The notes under the pieces: generated by a model
Seen by the model: only the letters and a program-made list of their open reading frames with translations
Told to the model about the DNA's origin: nothing
Databases searched by the model: none
Part shown: in pieces, positions 1 through 8,700 of the stretch
Numbering within the stretch: position 1 is the first letter of the stretch
How the letters are laid out: each line of letters begins with the position of its first letter
Program-made: the position numbers and the translations under genes
DNA from: Achromobacter anxifer
Lineage (GTDB): Bacteria > Pseudomonadota > Gammaproteobacteria > Burkholderiales > Burkholderiaceae_B
NCBI RefSeq assembly: GCF_903652925.1
Contig: NZ_CAHLAR010000005.1
Span: 372,001 to 436,000 of the forward strand
DNA: 64,000 nt
Direction: 5' to 3'

Positions 1-10
1 AAAGTCCCGC

Positions 11-1267
11 GTGTCTGATTCGTTCCTGCGTGCCCACCGGAGCCTCCTGTGGGCGCTTTCCTCTCTGTTCGTCGCATTTATTGTCTGGATCTGCCTTGCC
101 AAGCTGGACATCGTGATGGTGTCCGAGGGCAAACTCATCCCTGAGGGCTTTGTCCAGGTGCTCCAGGCCCCAGCAGACAGCCGGGTTGTCCGTATCTTGG
201 TCCAGGACGGCGATCGCGTAGTCGCAGGCGATCCTGTGGTCGAACTCGATACCGTAGACACTGCTGAGGACAGCGCAGCGGCGCGGGCTGAGGTTGTGTC
301 GCTGCGCAACCGGCTTGCGCGCGCTGACGCCGAGCTGGCGGGCCGACCTCCGCAGGTCAGCGATCCGCAGGTCCTGGCCGAGTACACCCAGCGGACGGCG
401 CTCCATGCTGCTCAGGTCGCTGAAGTGCAGCGCCAGCGCGACCAGGCGGTTGCCGAACTTCAGACGGCAACTTCCCGGCGCGCCAAGTACGCCAGCCTCC
501 TGCCAGTGGCTCAGCGCCAGGCAGACATGCTCGAAAAGCTCAAGGCCGAGGGCTTCGTTTCTGAGTCTGCGCTCAACGAGAAACTGATCCCGGCGATAGA
601 GACGGGCCGTGAGCTCGAGGTGCAGGTAAGAGCGGAGCTGTCCGCCCAGGCCCAGGTCCGAGCGGTGGAAGCTTCCTTGGCCCGGGTCCATGCCGACTAT
701 CGGCGCCAACTCGCCGTAGAGAAGACAGAGACCGAGCTGCGCCTGCGCCAGGCCGAAGCCGTGTTGGCCAAGCTCGTGCATCGTGCGGGCTTGCAGATGA
801 TCAAGGCCCCCGTGGCAGGTCAGGTGACCGGTATCAAGGTGCAAACCCTTGGGCAGGTGACGCCCGCCGGTGCGTCGCTGCTGTCGGTCGTGCCGGAAGG
901 GCAGCGCTTGCGCTTCGAAGGCTGGCTGCGTAACGAGGATTCCGCCTTCGTTGCGCCGGGAATGTCTGCCAAGGTGAAGCTGTCCGCCTACCCGTTCCAG
1001 AAATACGGCTGGCTCGAGGGCACAGTGTCATGGATCGGCGTCGATTCCGAGACGCCGGAGTCCATGCGAAACGCCCAGGGTGAGCCGCTGTTCTACCGGG
1101 TGCGCGTGGATCTGGACGCGCAGGCGCTGACCTTTGAGGGCGCACCGCTGACGCTGCGCGCTGGAATGCAGGCCGCTGGCGACATCCAGATCGGCCGCCG
1201 CACCATCTTCGAATACCTGACCTCGCCCATGCGAAAAGTCACCCTGGAAGCCGCGCGCGAGCGGTGA
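11..1267 (+). CDS. Type I secretion membrane-fusion protein (HlyD family)
   Basis: Adaptor subunit of a type I secretion system; it sits in the inner membrane, crosses the periplasm and joins the ABC exporter encoded next to an outer-membrane channel. One membrane helix is visible near residues 13-31, followed by a long Ala/Glu/Arg/Gln-rich coiled-coil stretch (about 75-255) and the lipoyl/barrel segment KAPVAGQVTGIKV near residue 264. Length (about 418) fits the family. The GTG at 11 is only the first start inside the window: the frame stays open to the left edge, so the true start may lie outside. The exporter follows 7 bases after the stop. No TolC-type channel gene is seen, so the host channel is probably used. 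Confidence 0.93.
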   Translation: MSDSFLRAHRSLLWALSSLFVAFIVWICLAKLDIVMVSEGKLIPEGFVQVLQAPADSRVVRILVQDGDRVVAGDPVVELDTVDTAEDSAAARAEVVSLRNRLARADAELAGRPPQVSDPQVLAEYTQRTALHAAQVAEVQRQRDQAVAELQTATSRRAKYASLLPVAQRQADMLEKLKAEGFVSESALNEKLIPAIETGRELEVQVRAELSAQAQVRAVEASLARVHADYRRQLAVEKTETELRLRQAEAVLAKLVHRAGLQMIKAPVAGQVTGIKVQTLGQVTPAGASLLSVVPEGQRLRFEGWLRNEDSAFVAPGMSAKVKLSAYPFQKYGWLEGTVSWIGVDSETPESMRNAQGEPLFYRVRVDLDAQALTFEGAPLTLRAGMQAAGDIQIGRRTIFEYLTSPMRKVTLEAARER

Positions 1268-1274
1268 ACTGCCT

Positions 1275-3368
1275 ATGAAGTTCCTGAAATCTCTTCTTTC
1301 CCGCGACGGCGCCGCGCCAGCGGCTCCGGTGGTCGACATCTCCCTTGCCCACGCCCAATGGATCTGCGCCGCGCTGGCGCAGATCTGCCGGCTGCCCCTG
1401 CGCGAACCGACCTCCCCTGGGGGCACCACAGATTCCATCCCGGCCGCCGATCTGCTCGAGCAGCTGGCGGACCAAGGGCTCACCGCGGCCGCGCGCGAGG
1501 CGAAACTCCTGGGTGACTCGGCATTTACCCCTTCCGACGCGATTTCCGTATCCCTGGGGCCAAGACCCGCGATCGTCCTTGGCCGCAAGGAAGGGCAGCT
1601 GCTGGTACTCGAGCCCGGCGCGCCGGCGCCTCAGATGCACCCCGTCGAGGCGTTCCTCGCCTGCCGTCCTGGGCAGCCATGCGTGGGCCTTACGCGGGAG
1701 GATCCCCGATTCCGCGATACGACGGAGGGATTCGGCTGGGTGTGGTTCCTGCGGGCCTTTTTCTCCCGTAAGACGGTGATCCGGGATGTCCTCATCGCAT
1801 CCCTGGTGATCCAGCTCATCGCCCTGGGCTATCCGCTGGCCACGCAAGCTATCGTCGACAAGGTGATCACCAACCAGGCGCAGAGCACGCTGATCGCTCT
1901 GGGCATTGGGATCGGCCTGTTTGCGATCTTCAACGCGCTGATGTCCTGGGTCCGGCAGAAGCTCCTGCTGCGCTTGGCCAACGTCGTCGACGCCGAGCTA
2001 TCCACCCGGGTGATGCGCCATCTTTTCCGGCTGCCACTGCGCTATTTCGAGTCGCGCGCTACCGGACTGTTGATCACCAGGGTGAAGACGGTGGAACGGG
2101 TACGCGAGTTCGCGTCGGGTGCGTTCCTGCTGATTGCCTTGGAGCTACCGTTCATGCTGATCTTCCTGGGGCTGATGCTCTCGTACAGCGGTGTGCTTTC
2201 GGGCATCGTTCTCGGGTTTGTCGCAGTGATGGTGATCCTGAGCCTGGCCTGCGGTCCAGTGCTGCGCGCCAAGGCAAATAAGCAGTTCGAGGCCGGCGCA
2301 AAGGTGCAGAGCTATCTGACCGAACGCGTGGCGGCCCATGAAACTGTCAAGAGCCTCCAACTGGAAGGGGAGTCCGTGGCCAGGTTTGCCGAACTCAATC
2401 GCAAGGAGCTGGACGCCTCCCTGGATATGGCGGAATTCGGGAGCGGCTACGGCACGTTCATGCAGCTAGCCGAGCAGCTCATGAACGCCGCGGTGCTCTG
2501 TGCTGGCGCCTACCTGGCCATGACCTCGACCAGCCTCACTATCGGCATGTTGGTGGCCTTCCAGATGTTCGCTCAGCGTGTCTCCCAGCCGCTGATTCGG
2601 CTGTCGGGCACCTGGCAGCAGCTTCAGCAGATCCGAACGGGTGTGGCTCAGCTTGGGGAGGTGATGAACACCGCCACGGAGCGCTATGGCAGCGCGCCCA
2701 CATCCGCCGGCAAGGTCAACGGGGCGCTGGAGGTCACCGGATTGGGATTTCGCCATGCGCCGGATCGCCCACCGCTTTATGCTGACCTCGCTTTCCAGCT
2801 GAAGCCCGGACAGGTTGTTTTGGTAACGGGCCCGTCTGGGAGCGGCAAGAGCACCTTGGCCAAGGTGATGCTGGGGCTGTACACCGGCTACGAGGGCTTT
2901 GTGCGCCTCGACGGCCGTGACATTCGGACGATGCCTGTCAATGAGCTGCGGTCACACTTCGGTGTCGTGCCGCAGGAGACAGTGCTTTTCGCAGGCACGA
3001 TCCTGGAGAACGTGATGGGTGGCGCCGTGGCGACGCTCGAGCAGGCAGTACAGGCCTGCAAGATGGCCGGCGTGCACCAGGTCATCGAGAACCTGCCCGA
3101 GGGTTACCAGACAGTGGTGGGCGAGCGCGGGTCCGGGCTGTCCGGCGGCCAGCGCCAGCGCATCGGTATCGCCCGCGCGCTGCTCAAGCGGCCTGCGGTG
3201 TTGATCTTTGACGAGGCAACCAGCGGGCTGGACGAGGCGTCCGCCGAGCACATCGGGCAAACCGTCAACTACCTGCGTGGAAAAGTGACAGTGCTGTTCG
3301 TCGCGCACAAGGTGCCTGCAAGCTTGACGGTGGACCAGCACGTCCGTCTCGGGGACAAGGCTGCCTGA
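1275..3368 (+). CDS. Type I secretion ABC exporter, HlyB-like
   Basis: Inner-membrane ATPase/permease that drives export of a protein substrate, most likely the RTX protein downstream. Order of parts: an N-terminal C39-peptidase-like domain (about 1-150) with no catalytic Cys/His pair visible, as in exporters of leaderless RTX proteins; a transmembrane domain (about 170-440); and a nucleotide-binding domain with Walker A GPSGSGKST (about 518-526), signature LSGGQRQR (about 622), Walker B VLIFDEAT (about 643-650) and the H-loop His in FVAHK (about 675). All ATPase motifs are intact. It follows the adaptor gene closely and is probably cotranscribed with it. Confidence 0.95.
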   Translation: MKFLKSLLSRDGAAPAAPVVDISLAHAQWICAALAQICRLPLREPTSPGGTTDSIPAADLLEQLADQGLTAAAREAKLLGDSAFTPSDAISVSLGPRPAIVLGRKEGQLLVLEPGAPAPQMHPVEAFLACRPGQPCVGLTREDPRFRDTTEGFGWVWFLRAFFSRKTVIRDVLIASLVIQLIALGYPLATQAIVDKVITNQAQSTLIALGIGIGLFAIFNALMSWVRQKLLLRLANVVDAELSTRVMRHLFRLPLRYFESRATGLLITRVKTVERVREFASGAFLLIALELPFMLIFLGLMLSYSGVLSGIVLGFVAVMVILSLACGPVLRAKANKQFEAGAKVQSYLTERVAAHETVKSLQLEGESVARFAELNRKELDASLDMAEFGSGYGTFMQLAEQLMNAAVLCAGAYLAMTSTSLTIGMLVAFQMFAQRVSQPLIRLSGTWQQLQQIRTGVAQLGEVMNTATERYGSAPTSAGKVNGALEVTGLGFRHAPDRPPLYADLAFQLKPGQVVLVTGPSGSGKSTLAKVMLGLYTGYEGFVRLDGRDIRTMPVNELRSHFGVVPQETVLFAGTILENVMGGAVATLEQAVQACKMAGVHQVIENLPEGYQTVVGERGSGLSGGQRQRIGIARALLKRPAVLIFDEATSGLDEASAEHIGQTVNYLRGKVTVLFVAHKVPASLTVDQHVRLGDKAA

Positions 3369-3472
3369 CGATACCTGTAGTCTCAAGAAGTTCTACAGAC
3401 TGTAGCATCTCAGGTGTCTCGGTATCGTTTTTCGATACCAGTCGTATTTCCGACAAATACAGTTCAGTTATA

Positions 3473-3502
3473 TTGTCGCCACCGCGGGGGACTCTCTATA
3501 CG
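3473..3502 (+). promoter_or_regulatory. Promoter for 3528 gene
   Basis: TTGTCG at 3473-3478 and TATACG at 3497-3502, 18 bp apart, lie 25 bases before the start codon. A GGAG-type ribosome site follows. Confidence 0.55.
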
Positions 3503-3527
3503 AAGCATCATCACTTTGGAGTCCTCC

Positions 3528-4001
3528 ATGCGTTCTCTTTCCCTGGCACTCGCCGCTACCCTCATCGCCGCCACCGCACACGCTCAGACGGCGATGAATA
3601 ACCCCTCGGCCGCCAGCGCGATGTCCGTGACGGCGTCGGCTGTCATGGTCGTGGCATCTCCTGTGCTTCTGGTGGCCGGCTCATCCACCGTGATCGCCAG
3701 CTTCTCCGAGCTGAGCAAGCACGTCGAAGCTCATCCCGAGTGGACCGTGCTGGGCCTGCTGCCACCGCCTGCCGCCGGCGACGCCAACACCGTGCAGGCA
3801 CGCATCCAGAGCAAGGACAAGGCGGTCACCATGGTGGTATCTGTGCCGGCGCACGCGATCAACCAGGTTGGACTGGCCGCGGGCGACACGATCCGCGCAG
3901 ACAGTGGCGCCCGGGCGGTGACCTTCAAGAAGGGCGGAACCGTGCTGGCCGTCGTGCCTGACACGGCAGTGGCTGCACGCAAGACCACCCGGAAAGACTG
4001 A
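3528..4001 (+). CDS. Small secreted protein, STM0539-like
   Basis: Predicted periplasmic or secreted protein of about 157 residues with a clear Sec signal peptide (cleavage after AHAQ). The mature part is rich in Ala, Val and Ser, with beta-type stretches of alternating Val and Ser/Thr. The ATG at 3528 is chosen because it has TTGGAG upstream and begins the signal peptide; an upstream GTG in frame would only add untranslated leader. It sits 5 bases before the DUF2145 gene, and short Ala/Val-rich proteins called STM0539 accompany DUF2145 in other proteobacteria, which is why that name is suggested. Sequence support alone is moderate. Function unknown. Confidence 0.75.
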   Translation: MRSLSLALAATLIAATAHAQTAMNNPSAASAMSVTASAVMVVASPVLLVAGSSTVIASFSELSKHVEAHPEWTVLGLLPPPAAGDANTVQARIQSKDKAVTMVVSVPAHAINQVGLAAGDTIRADSGARAVTFKKGGTVLAVVPDTAVAARKTTRKD

Positions 4002-4006
4002 GTCCC

Positions 4007-4801
4007 ATGCGCGGTACCCTGGCCAGCCTGACGCTGGCTATCACCCTCAGCGCGCCGGCATTCGCCGCGAGCACGGTCTGTGCTCCTGCGGATCCAACCC
4101 CACAGTCCATCCTCGCCACCACCACGGCCGCCGCCGGCGCGCTGGAGGTCCTGGCCGGAATCCCGGAGCCCGTGGCGCTGATCGCCCGGGTAGGGCAGGA
4201 CCTGACCTCGTATGGCGTGAACTTCTCGCACATGGCATTCGCCGTGCGGCGCCAGGATGGCTGGTACGTGGTGCACAAGCTCAACGAGTGCAACACATCG
4301 AAGGCCGGCATCTACGAGCAGACCCTGTTCGAGTTCTTCGAGGACTCAGACGTGACCAAGCCCGGCGCGATCTGGCGCCTGGACGCGAAGGTGGCGAAGG
4401 CCCTCGAGGCGGCGCTCGCGGGGGAGCACCTGCTTGACTACCACGAGCCCAGTTACAGCATGGTGCAGTACCCCTTCAGCACGAAGCATCAAAACTCCAA
4501 CGGCTGGGTGCTCGAGATGCTGGCCAGCGTGCTGGGTGCGTCAGGCGCGGAGCCCAAACGCGCGACGGCGCAAGCCTGGCTTCAGGCAGCTGGCTATCTG
4601 CCTCAGACGGTGGAGGTTGGCTTCTTCAAGCGCCTGGGGGCACGGATGACCCAGGAGAGCATCTTCTTCGATGATCACCCTGGGGAACGACGCTGGGCAG
4701 GCCAAATCGACACGATCACGGTCGACTCGGTGATGCAATTTCTCCGCGCTCAACCTCTTGGTTGCCACTACCGTGAGTGCGCCGCCACTCTCAACAAATA
4801 A
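4007..4801 (+). CDS. DUF2145 family periplasmic protein
   Basis: Secreted protein of 264 residues with a signal peptide (cleavage near AFAAS). The segment with YPFSTKHQNSNGWVLEMLA and the early SHMAFAVRR...WYVVHKLNEC section match the DUF2145 pattern, where a conserved serine-threonine and Asn-Trp region is typical. Biochemical role is not established. It directly follows the small secreted protein, so the two are probably one transcript. Their place between the exporter and its RTX cargo suggests an envelope role, but this is inference. Confidence 0.85.
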   Translation: MRGTLASLTLAITLSAPAFAASTVCAPADPTPQSILATTTAAAGALEVLAGIPEPVALIARVGQDLTSYGVNFSHMAFAVRRQDGWYVVHKLNECNTSKAGIYEQTLFEFFEDSDVTKPGAIWRLDAKVAKALEAALAGEHLLDYHEPSYSMVQYPFSTKHQNSNGWVLEMLASVLGASGAEPKRATAQAWLQAAGYLPQTVEVGFFKRLGARMTQESIFFDDHPGERRWAGQIDTITVDSVMQFLRAQPLGCHYRECAATLNK

Positions 4802-4960
4802 AGAGTAACAGGGCGTTGGGTATCGAGCGGTCCACGATTGTCACATGTACTCACAAAACCCGCTATACGAATTAACACCTCAGTCATGAGGGGCACACGC
4901 CCTGCCGCTGTATGCGTGCAGCCTGTCGTCAACAGGTCCGTCATCGACGACTTGCTTTCT

Positions 4961-5728
4961 ATGTTGTACATGAAGTTCAAATTCGTAGCCCTTGCCGCAC
5001 TCACCGTTGTTGGAGCGGGATGGGTATTCCTTGGCATTTCCAAGAGCATGGTCCGAATGCCCCCGCAACTGGTGGCGACGACGATAGTGCAGGCTCCAAC
5101 GTTGACAGCCGAGCTAGGCGGAGCCACTGCTACGATACCGAGGGAATACCTGCGTTACCTGACGCTCGATAAGAACGCTAGCGCGGGTCGGCGGGTAATT
5201 TTGTCCTTCGGTTATGACTTTCGGCTCGAAGATGGGGCCGTGATGAACCTAGACTTGTACGACGATTGGATTGCATCGCAGAAAGGACGTGGCGATTCGA
5301 CGTGGCTTGCAGTTAGTTTGGATGGATATTTCGAATGCCTTCCGTGCAGAGATGACATCATTAACAAATTTCTACAGCTCCGCGTGAATGCTCAAAAGAC
5401 TGTGTCCATGAAGTTTTCATATAAGGAAATGCCAGGACTTGTACATGGTCTTCGTCAATATAAAGCAATATCAGTCGACGGAGAATCAATCGCCGGGCTG
5501 CCACACGTTAGCGAAATCTACTATGGAACTGATAAGAATGGAAAGGTTGATAAATTGATTGATTGCATGACGGTGGCATACCCTACTGCCGCCTGTACGC
5601 TCAAATTCTCACTTCTGCCTGACAAAAATCTTCTGGTATCAGTTTCATTCAAAAAAAAGAAACTGTCGGAGTGGCAGTCATTTGAATCGGCTGTTAAGAA
5701 TCAAATCTATGGTTTCTACGGGGAGTGA
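4961..5728 (+). CDS. Membrane-anchored periplasmic protein before RTX gene
   Basis: Protein of about 255 residues with one N-terminal membrane anchor (residues 7-26), then a periplasmic domain with a CLPC pair and two later Cys (DCMTV, ACTL). No family is recognised. ATG 4961 or ATG 4970 are both possible starts; earlier in-frame starts would place a charged leader before the anchor. It ends 6 bases before the GTG of the RTX gene. Base use is clearly more A/T-rich than upstream genes, and this carries on into the first 900 bases of the RTX gene, so both parts look newly acquired together. A periplasmic immunity protein for the RTX N-terminal domain is a reasonable but unproven idea. Confidence 0.8.
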   Translation: MLYMKFKFVALAALTVVGAGWVFLGISKSMVRMPPQLVATTIVQAPTLTAELGGATATIPREYLRYLTLDKNASAGRRVILSFGYDFRLEDGAVMNLDLYDDWIASQKGRGDSTWLAVSLDGYFECLPCRDDIINKFLQLRVNAQKTVSMKFSYKEMPGLVHGLRQYKAISVDGESIAGLPHVSEIYYGTDKNGKVDKLIDCMTVAYPTAACTLKFSLLPDKNLLVSVSFKKKKLSEWQSFESAVKNQIYGFYGE

Positions 5729-5734
5729 TTGACC

Positions 5735-8700
5735 GTGCAACATGTAAATTCAAATGATATCAACTTCCTGCGGTTGAAGCTTGATAGTGGGGATGTTCTT
5801 GGTTTTTATGAGAGCCTGCTCTCTAGGGGCTATGACTATGCTGGGTGGGCGATAGGTGTTTTTTCTGAGAATACTCTGGCAGGTCAGGCCGCGCTAGCGT
5901 TCATGGAGTCGACTGCCGGCGCCAAGTTGTCGGCGGCCCTGGTTTCCAGTATCAAGAAATCCATGGCAAGTGGCTACCTTGATTCATTGGAGGAGATTGC
6001 AGCCACCAATGGCGGAATCGTGGTGCGGGACGTAGATGCTAGAGAGCTTAGGAACTTCCATCGGATAGCATTTCAACTGAATGGTCTTGATTTAGAAAAC
6101 TGGACGCTGACAATTCCATTTGAACTGATACAAGAGCGATATGGGATCGACCGGCTGAACGAAGAGTGGGAAAAGCTCCGAGTTACCAAGGGAGAGGATA
6201 TAGCAGCCACTCCCGCCAACATCAACATCCAGTTGATGATGCATGCGATCGCCGCAGACACTTCAAACCCACCTCAGAGGGCACGTGCCGCCCAGTGGCT
6301 GCAACATGCTCCGAAGATCCCGCTCATGCCTGATGGCGGGGACTACCCACTGTACTTGGATCCGCTCGGAATGGAGCACATCATCAAGTACGGTTCGCTC
6401 TTCATGCGGTACGGCGATACCCTACTCAAAGATTTCGCTAAGAAGCTCTTTGATTCTGGGCGGATCCTGAATGAGGTCATTTCTCGCGAAGTCATGGACT
6501 TATTCCTCTCCGAGAATGAGCAACTGCTGCCTCTCTTTGACAAGAAGGCTGAGCAACTCAAAATAAGCGAGGACGATGTCGGTATCATTCTTCCTTCGGA
6601 TTGGGATGTCTTCATTGCAACGGCTTCCGCCACTGCTGGCGGCTTAAGTGACCGCGACATCGTGGACACGCTCTTCAGCAATGGCAAGCTGTTTGCCATG
6701 GACTACTTCCGCCGGCTCGGGCTGACGCCATCCGAGCAGGCGCCGCTGCTTGACGCCAACAACATCCAGCAGCTGCTGCATGACGTGTTCCGTCTGGGCG
6801 GCAGCGTGCAAAACGACCCGCTGGCTCTGGACCTCAACGGCGACGGTGTCGTCACGACGGGCCTGTCCGGCGGTACCCAGTTCGACCTTGATGCCAACGG
6901 CTTCCGAGAGGCCACTGGCTGGGTAGCGCCCTCGGACGGCCTGCTGGTGCGCGACCTGAACGGCAACGGCATCATCGATGACGGGCGAGAGCTCTTCGGC
7001 GATCGCACGCAACTGCCCGACGGCAGCACCGCCGCAAACGGCTTCCAAGCACTCGCAGCCCTGGACAGCAACATGGATGGCAAGGTGGACAGCCAAGACG
7101 CCTCCTGGAGTGATCTGCGTGTCTGGCAGGACCGCAATGGGGATGGCGTCTCTGCGGCTGACGAATTGCTGACCATGGAGCAGGCCGGCGTCAGTTCGAT
7201 CTCGACGGTCCACACTCAGCACACTCCTCCGGTAGCCCTTGGCAACCAGAATGCGATCCTGCAAAGCGGCACGTTCACGCGGGCAGATGGCTCCACGGGC
7301 GCTGCGGCGTCACTGCTGTTCACCCGGAACACAGCCGCCTCTGTCGAGACTGAGATCATGCCAGTGAGTGCCGCCATCGAGGCGCTGCCCAACCTCGCCG
7401 GCATGGGGACCTCGCGCAGCCTGCACCAGGCCATGGCGCGCGACCCGCAGCTTCAGAGCCTGGTCGAGGCCTTCACCAACGCCTCCTGGGACACCGCCGA
7501 TGCTGCCTTCACCGCTTTGTTGTACCGATGGACAGGGGCGGACACCGTGGCGCCCAACTCGCGCGGCCAGTACATTGACGGTCAGCAGCTCGCGGTGCTG
7601 GAATCGTTCTATGGGCAGAAGTTTGTCGGTTCCGATACGCCTGGCAATCCGAACTACTTCACCGGGCCTGCGGTGCGCTTTGCTTTCGACGCCGTGCGCG
7701 AGCGCATGGTGTCCGAGGCGCTGCTCCAGTCCCACCTGGCACCGCACTTTGGCAAGGCACAGCTGACCCTGACCGCTGGCGGCGAACTCGGCTTCGATCT
7801 GACTGCTGTGGCCACCGCGCTGAAGGCCGAGCTGGCGCTGGACGCTGAAAAGGGCACCTGGCTCGTGATGCAGATGGCTCGAGCTCTGCATGGCCTCGGC
7901 CAAGGCGCAACTTCTGTCTACGCCTCCTTCGTCGACGCCATGGGCGGTATCTCGGCTGAGGACGGTGGCTTCGGAAGTGTGGCGTTCTACGGGCAGGGCC
8001 GGCTGCCTCTGATGGGTAATTTCCAGGACAACACGATCCAGATGACCAATGAAGGCGACATTGCCTTCGGCGGCGCCGGTAACGACACCATCAAGGGTGG
8101 CAGCGGCGCCGACTACATGAGCGGTGGGGCGGGTAATGACACGCTCAACGGCGGATTCGGGAATGACGTGCTCGACGGTGGAGACGGCGACGATACTCTG
8201 CGCGGCGGCCGTGGCCAGGACATCCTTCGAGGTGGTGCCGGCAAAGATACCCTTGGTTCTACGCTCGATGACTATTCAGAAGCGAAATACTTCGAAGGCG
8301 GTACCGGCAACGACAGGATTTTCGGCACGCGCAGCGGCGACCTCTACATCTTCAACCTGGGCGATGGCCAGGACGAGATCAACGAAACCGATGATTCTGT
8401 GTCCATTGATCGGCTGAAGCTGGGGGCCGGGCTTGATCCGGCTACCACCACGGTGGTCCGTGTCGGTAACGACCTGATCATGACTTTTGGGAACACCGGC
8501 GACAAGATCACCTTCAAGAGCTGGTTCGCCTGGAAGGAGAAGCCCGCCTTCCGTATGGAGCGCTTAGAGTTTGCTGACGGCACGGTATGGACCGAGCAGC
8601 AGGTCACTGCCATGGGCCTGGAGGTGATCAGTACGGACGGCCCCGACGAGATCCGAGGGCTGGATAGTCTCGACGATGTGATTTACGGGCGAGGCGGAAA